A program made the position numbers and the translations under genes. A stretch of DNA of 64,000 nucleotides from the NCBI GenBank assembly GCA_965229005.1, contig CBDDIP010000002.1, forward strand, positions 3,286,001 through 3,350,000, given 5' to 3'. Below, in pieces: positions 63,311-64,000 of this stretch; position 1 is the first letter of the stretch, and each line of letters opens with the position of its first letter. The notes under the pieces were generated by a model. It did no database searches, was not told the DNA's origin, and saw nothing but the letters and a program-made list of their open reading frames with translations. The stretch is from CBDDIP01 sp965229005. GTDB taxonomy: Bacteria > Actinomycetota > Acidimicrobiia > Acidimicrobiales > Ilumatobacteraceae.

Positions 63311-64000
63311 ATGCCTTCGCACGCCGACACCGACCGCGCGTTGGCGGCGGTGACATCTGCGCTGCCGGCGGCGGAGGATCGTCCGGGGCAGCGGCAGATG
63401 GCCGAGGCGGTGAGCGACGCGATCGCCACGGGCAAGCACCTGGTGGTGCAGGCCGGCACCGGAACCGGCAAGACGATGGGCTACCTGGTGCCCGCGGTGA
63501 TGTCCGGGAAGAAGACGATCGTCGCCACGGCGACGAAGACGCTGCAGGACCAGCTTGCGGCAAAGGACCTGCCGTTCCTGGCCGAGCACATCGGCCGGCC
63601 GTTCACCTGGGCGGTCCTGAAGGGGCGCAGCAACTACATCTGCATGCAGCGCGTCCGCGAGCTGCAGGCGTCGAACGCCGCCGGTCAGATGGAGATGGAG
63701 GAGCTCAGCGGCCCCACCAAGCGCGAGGTCAACAACCTCGTTGCCTGGGCCGGCACCACGCGCACCGGTGACGTCGCCGAGCTGACGTGGGCGCCGAGCG
63801 ACCGCGCCGTGCGCGCGGTCACCGTCGGCAGCGACGAGTGCCCGGGCGCGACACGGTGCCCGATGGGCCAGGTGTGCTTCGCCGAGGCTGCCCGCAACTC
63901 GGCCGCCGCGGCCGACGTGGTCGTCGTCAACCTGCACCTCTACGGGCTCAACGTCGGCGCGGGCGGGGCGATCCTGCCGCCGCACGACGTGGTCATCATC
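63311..64000 (+). CDS. DinG/YoaA-like ATP-dependent helicase with iron-sulphur cluster, 3' end beyond window
   Basis: First 230 residues of an XPD/DinG-type superfamily 2 helicase, ATG at 63311. Q-like RPGQRQMAEAVSDAI, Walker A QAGTGTGKTMGYLVP (GTGTGKT at 49-55), motif Ia ATATKTLQDQL. Four cysteines C111, C177, C183 and C189 (NYICMQR, DECPGATRCPMGQVC) match the 4Fe-4S domain. Likely role in unwinding damaged or structured DNA. No SOS box seen in front; the large inverted repeat lies 40 nt upstream. Partial: DEAH and C-terminal motifs not visible. Confidence 0.9.
   Translation, partial: MPSHADTDRALAAVTSALPAAEDRPGQRQMAEAVSDAIATGKHLVVQAGTGTGKTMGYLVPAVMSGKKTIVATATKTLQDQLAAKDLPFLAEHIGRPFTWAVLKGRSNYICMQRVRELQASNAAGQMEMEELSGPTKREVNNLVAWAGTTRTGDVAELTWAPSDRAVRAVTVGSDECPGATRCPMGQVCFAEAARNSAAAADVVVVNLHLYGLNVGAGGAILPPHDVVII

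Overview
The window is 64 kb of dense, GC-rich chromosome with short intergenic gaps, many GTG starts and frequent 1-4 nt stop/start overlaps. Protein types and gene order point to a free-living actinobacterium. The order uvrC-rapZ-gap-pgk-tpiA, and the scatter pdtaR-like regulator, polA, rpsA, coaE, uvrB, uvrA, echo the order known from Mycobacterium. The FabD fusion and the absence of yvcK/whiA make a deep-branching lineage such as Acidimicrobiia my best guess. That placement is inference; no rRNA is present.

Layout. 1-5 kb: a truncated peptide-type ABC substrate-binding lipoprotein, then tpiA-pgk-gap and rapZ on the minus strand. 5-17.5 kb: methyltransferase, F420-type LLM oxidoreductase, uvrC, a catalytically degenerate rhomboid, a large AAA-LuxR regulator, a metallo-beta-lactamase/SRPBCC pair, an M48 peptidase and uvrA. 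17.6-23.7 kb: a tightly overlapped MoxR/DUF58/DUF4129 membrane operon and a GGDEF-EAL protein. 23.7-36 kb: uvrB, a double GNAT, coaE, a NarL-type two-component pair, rpsA, polA and an ANTAR response regulator. 36-39.4 kb: malQ, small hypotheticals and tRNA-Leu(CAA). 39.4-46.6 kb: a type II fatty-acid synthesis cluster (fabD-H-G-acpP-F, and fabZ convergent), split by a 2-kb foreign-looking cassette, then bcp. 46.9-51 kb: ABM-trpC-trpF-trpB-trpA-HIT-like operon. 51-57.5 kb: an OmpR two-component system, a 1229-residue DUF11 surface protein and a coupled TetR. 57.5-64 kb: glyS, a lipoprotein, a frameshifted PPOX gene with a divergent WYL regulator, recO, a two-gene cis-prenyltransferase locus and the start of a DinG-like helicase.

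Two things stand out. First, the undecaprenyl-diphosphate-synthase family is present as two complementary, individually defective genes: 62539-63210 keeps the catalytic Asp loop but lacks the C-terminal RxG motif and the helix Glu; 61973-62506 lacks the Asp loop but keeps both. This is the logic of eukaryotic DHDDS/NgBR, here head to head in a bacterium. Second, a three-Cys-motif (Gp37/Gp68, DUF5131) gene and its TcmP partner sit between the convergent fabF and fabZ genes, have lower GC, and are bounded by a perfect 15-bp direct repeat derived from the fabZ 3' end, with no recombinase inside.

Regulatory signals visible by eye include actinobacterial SOS boxes before uvrA and uvrB, a 14-bp palindrome shared by the lipoprotein and fabD promoters, an rpsA promoter with a structured leader, and a CTG-started trpC.
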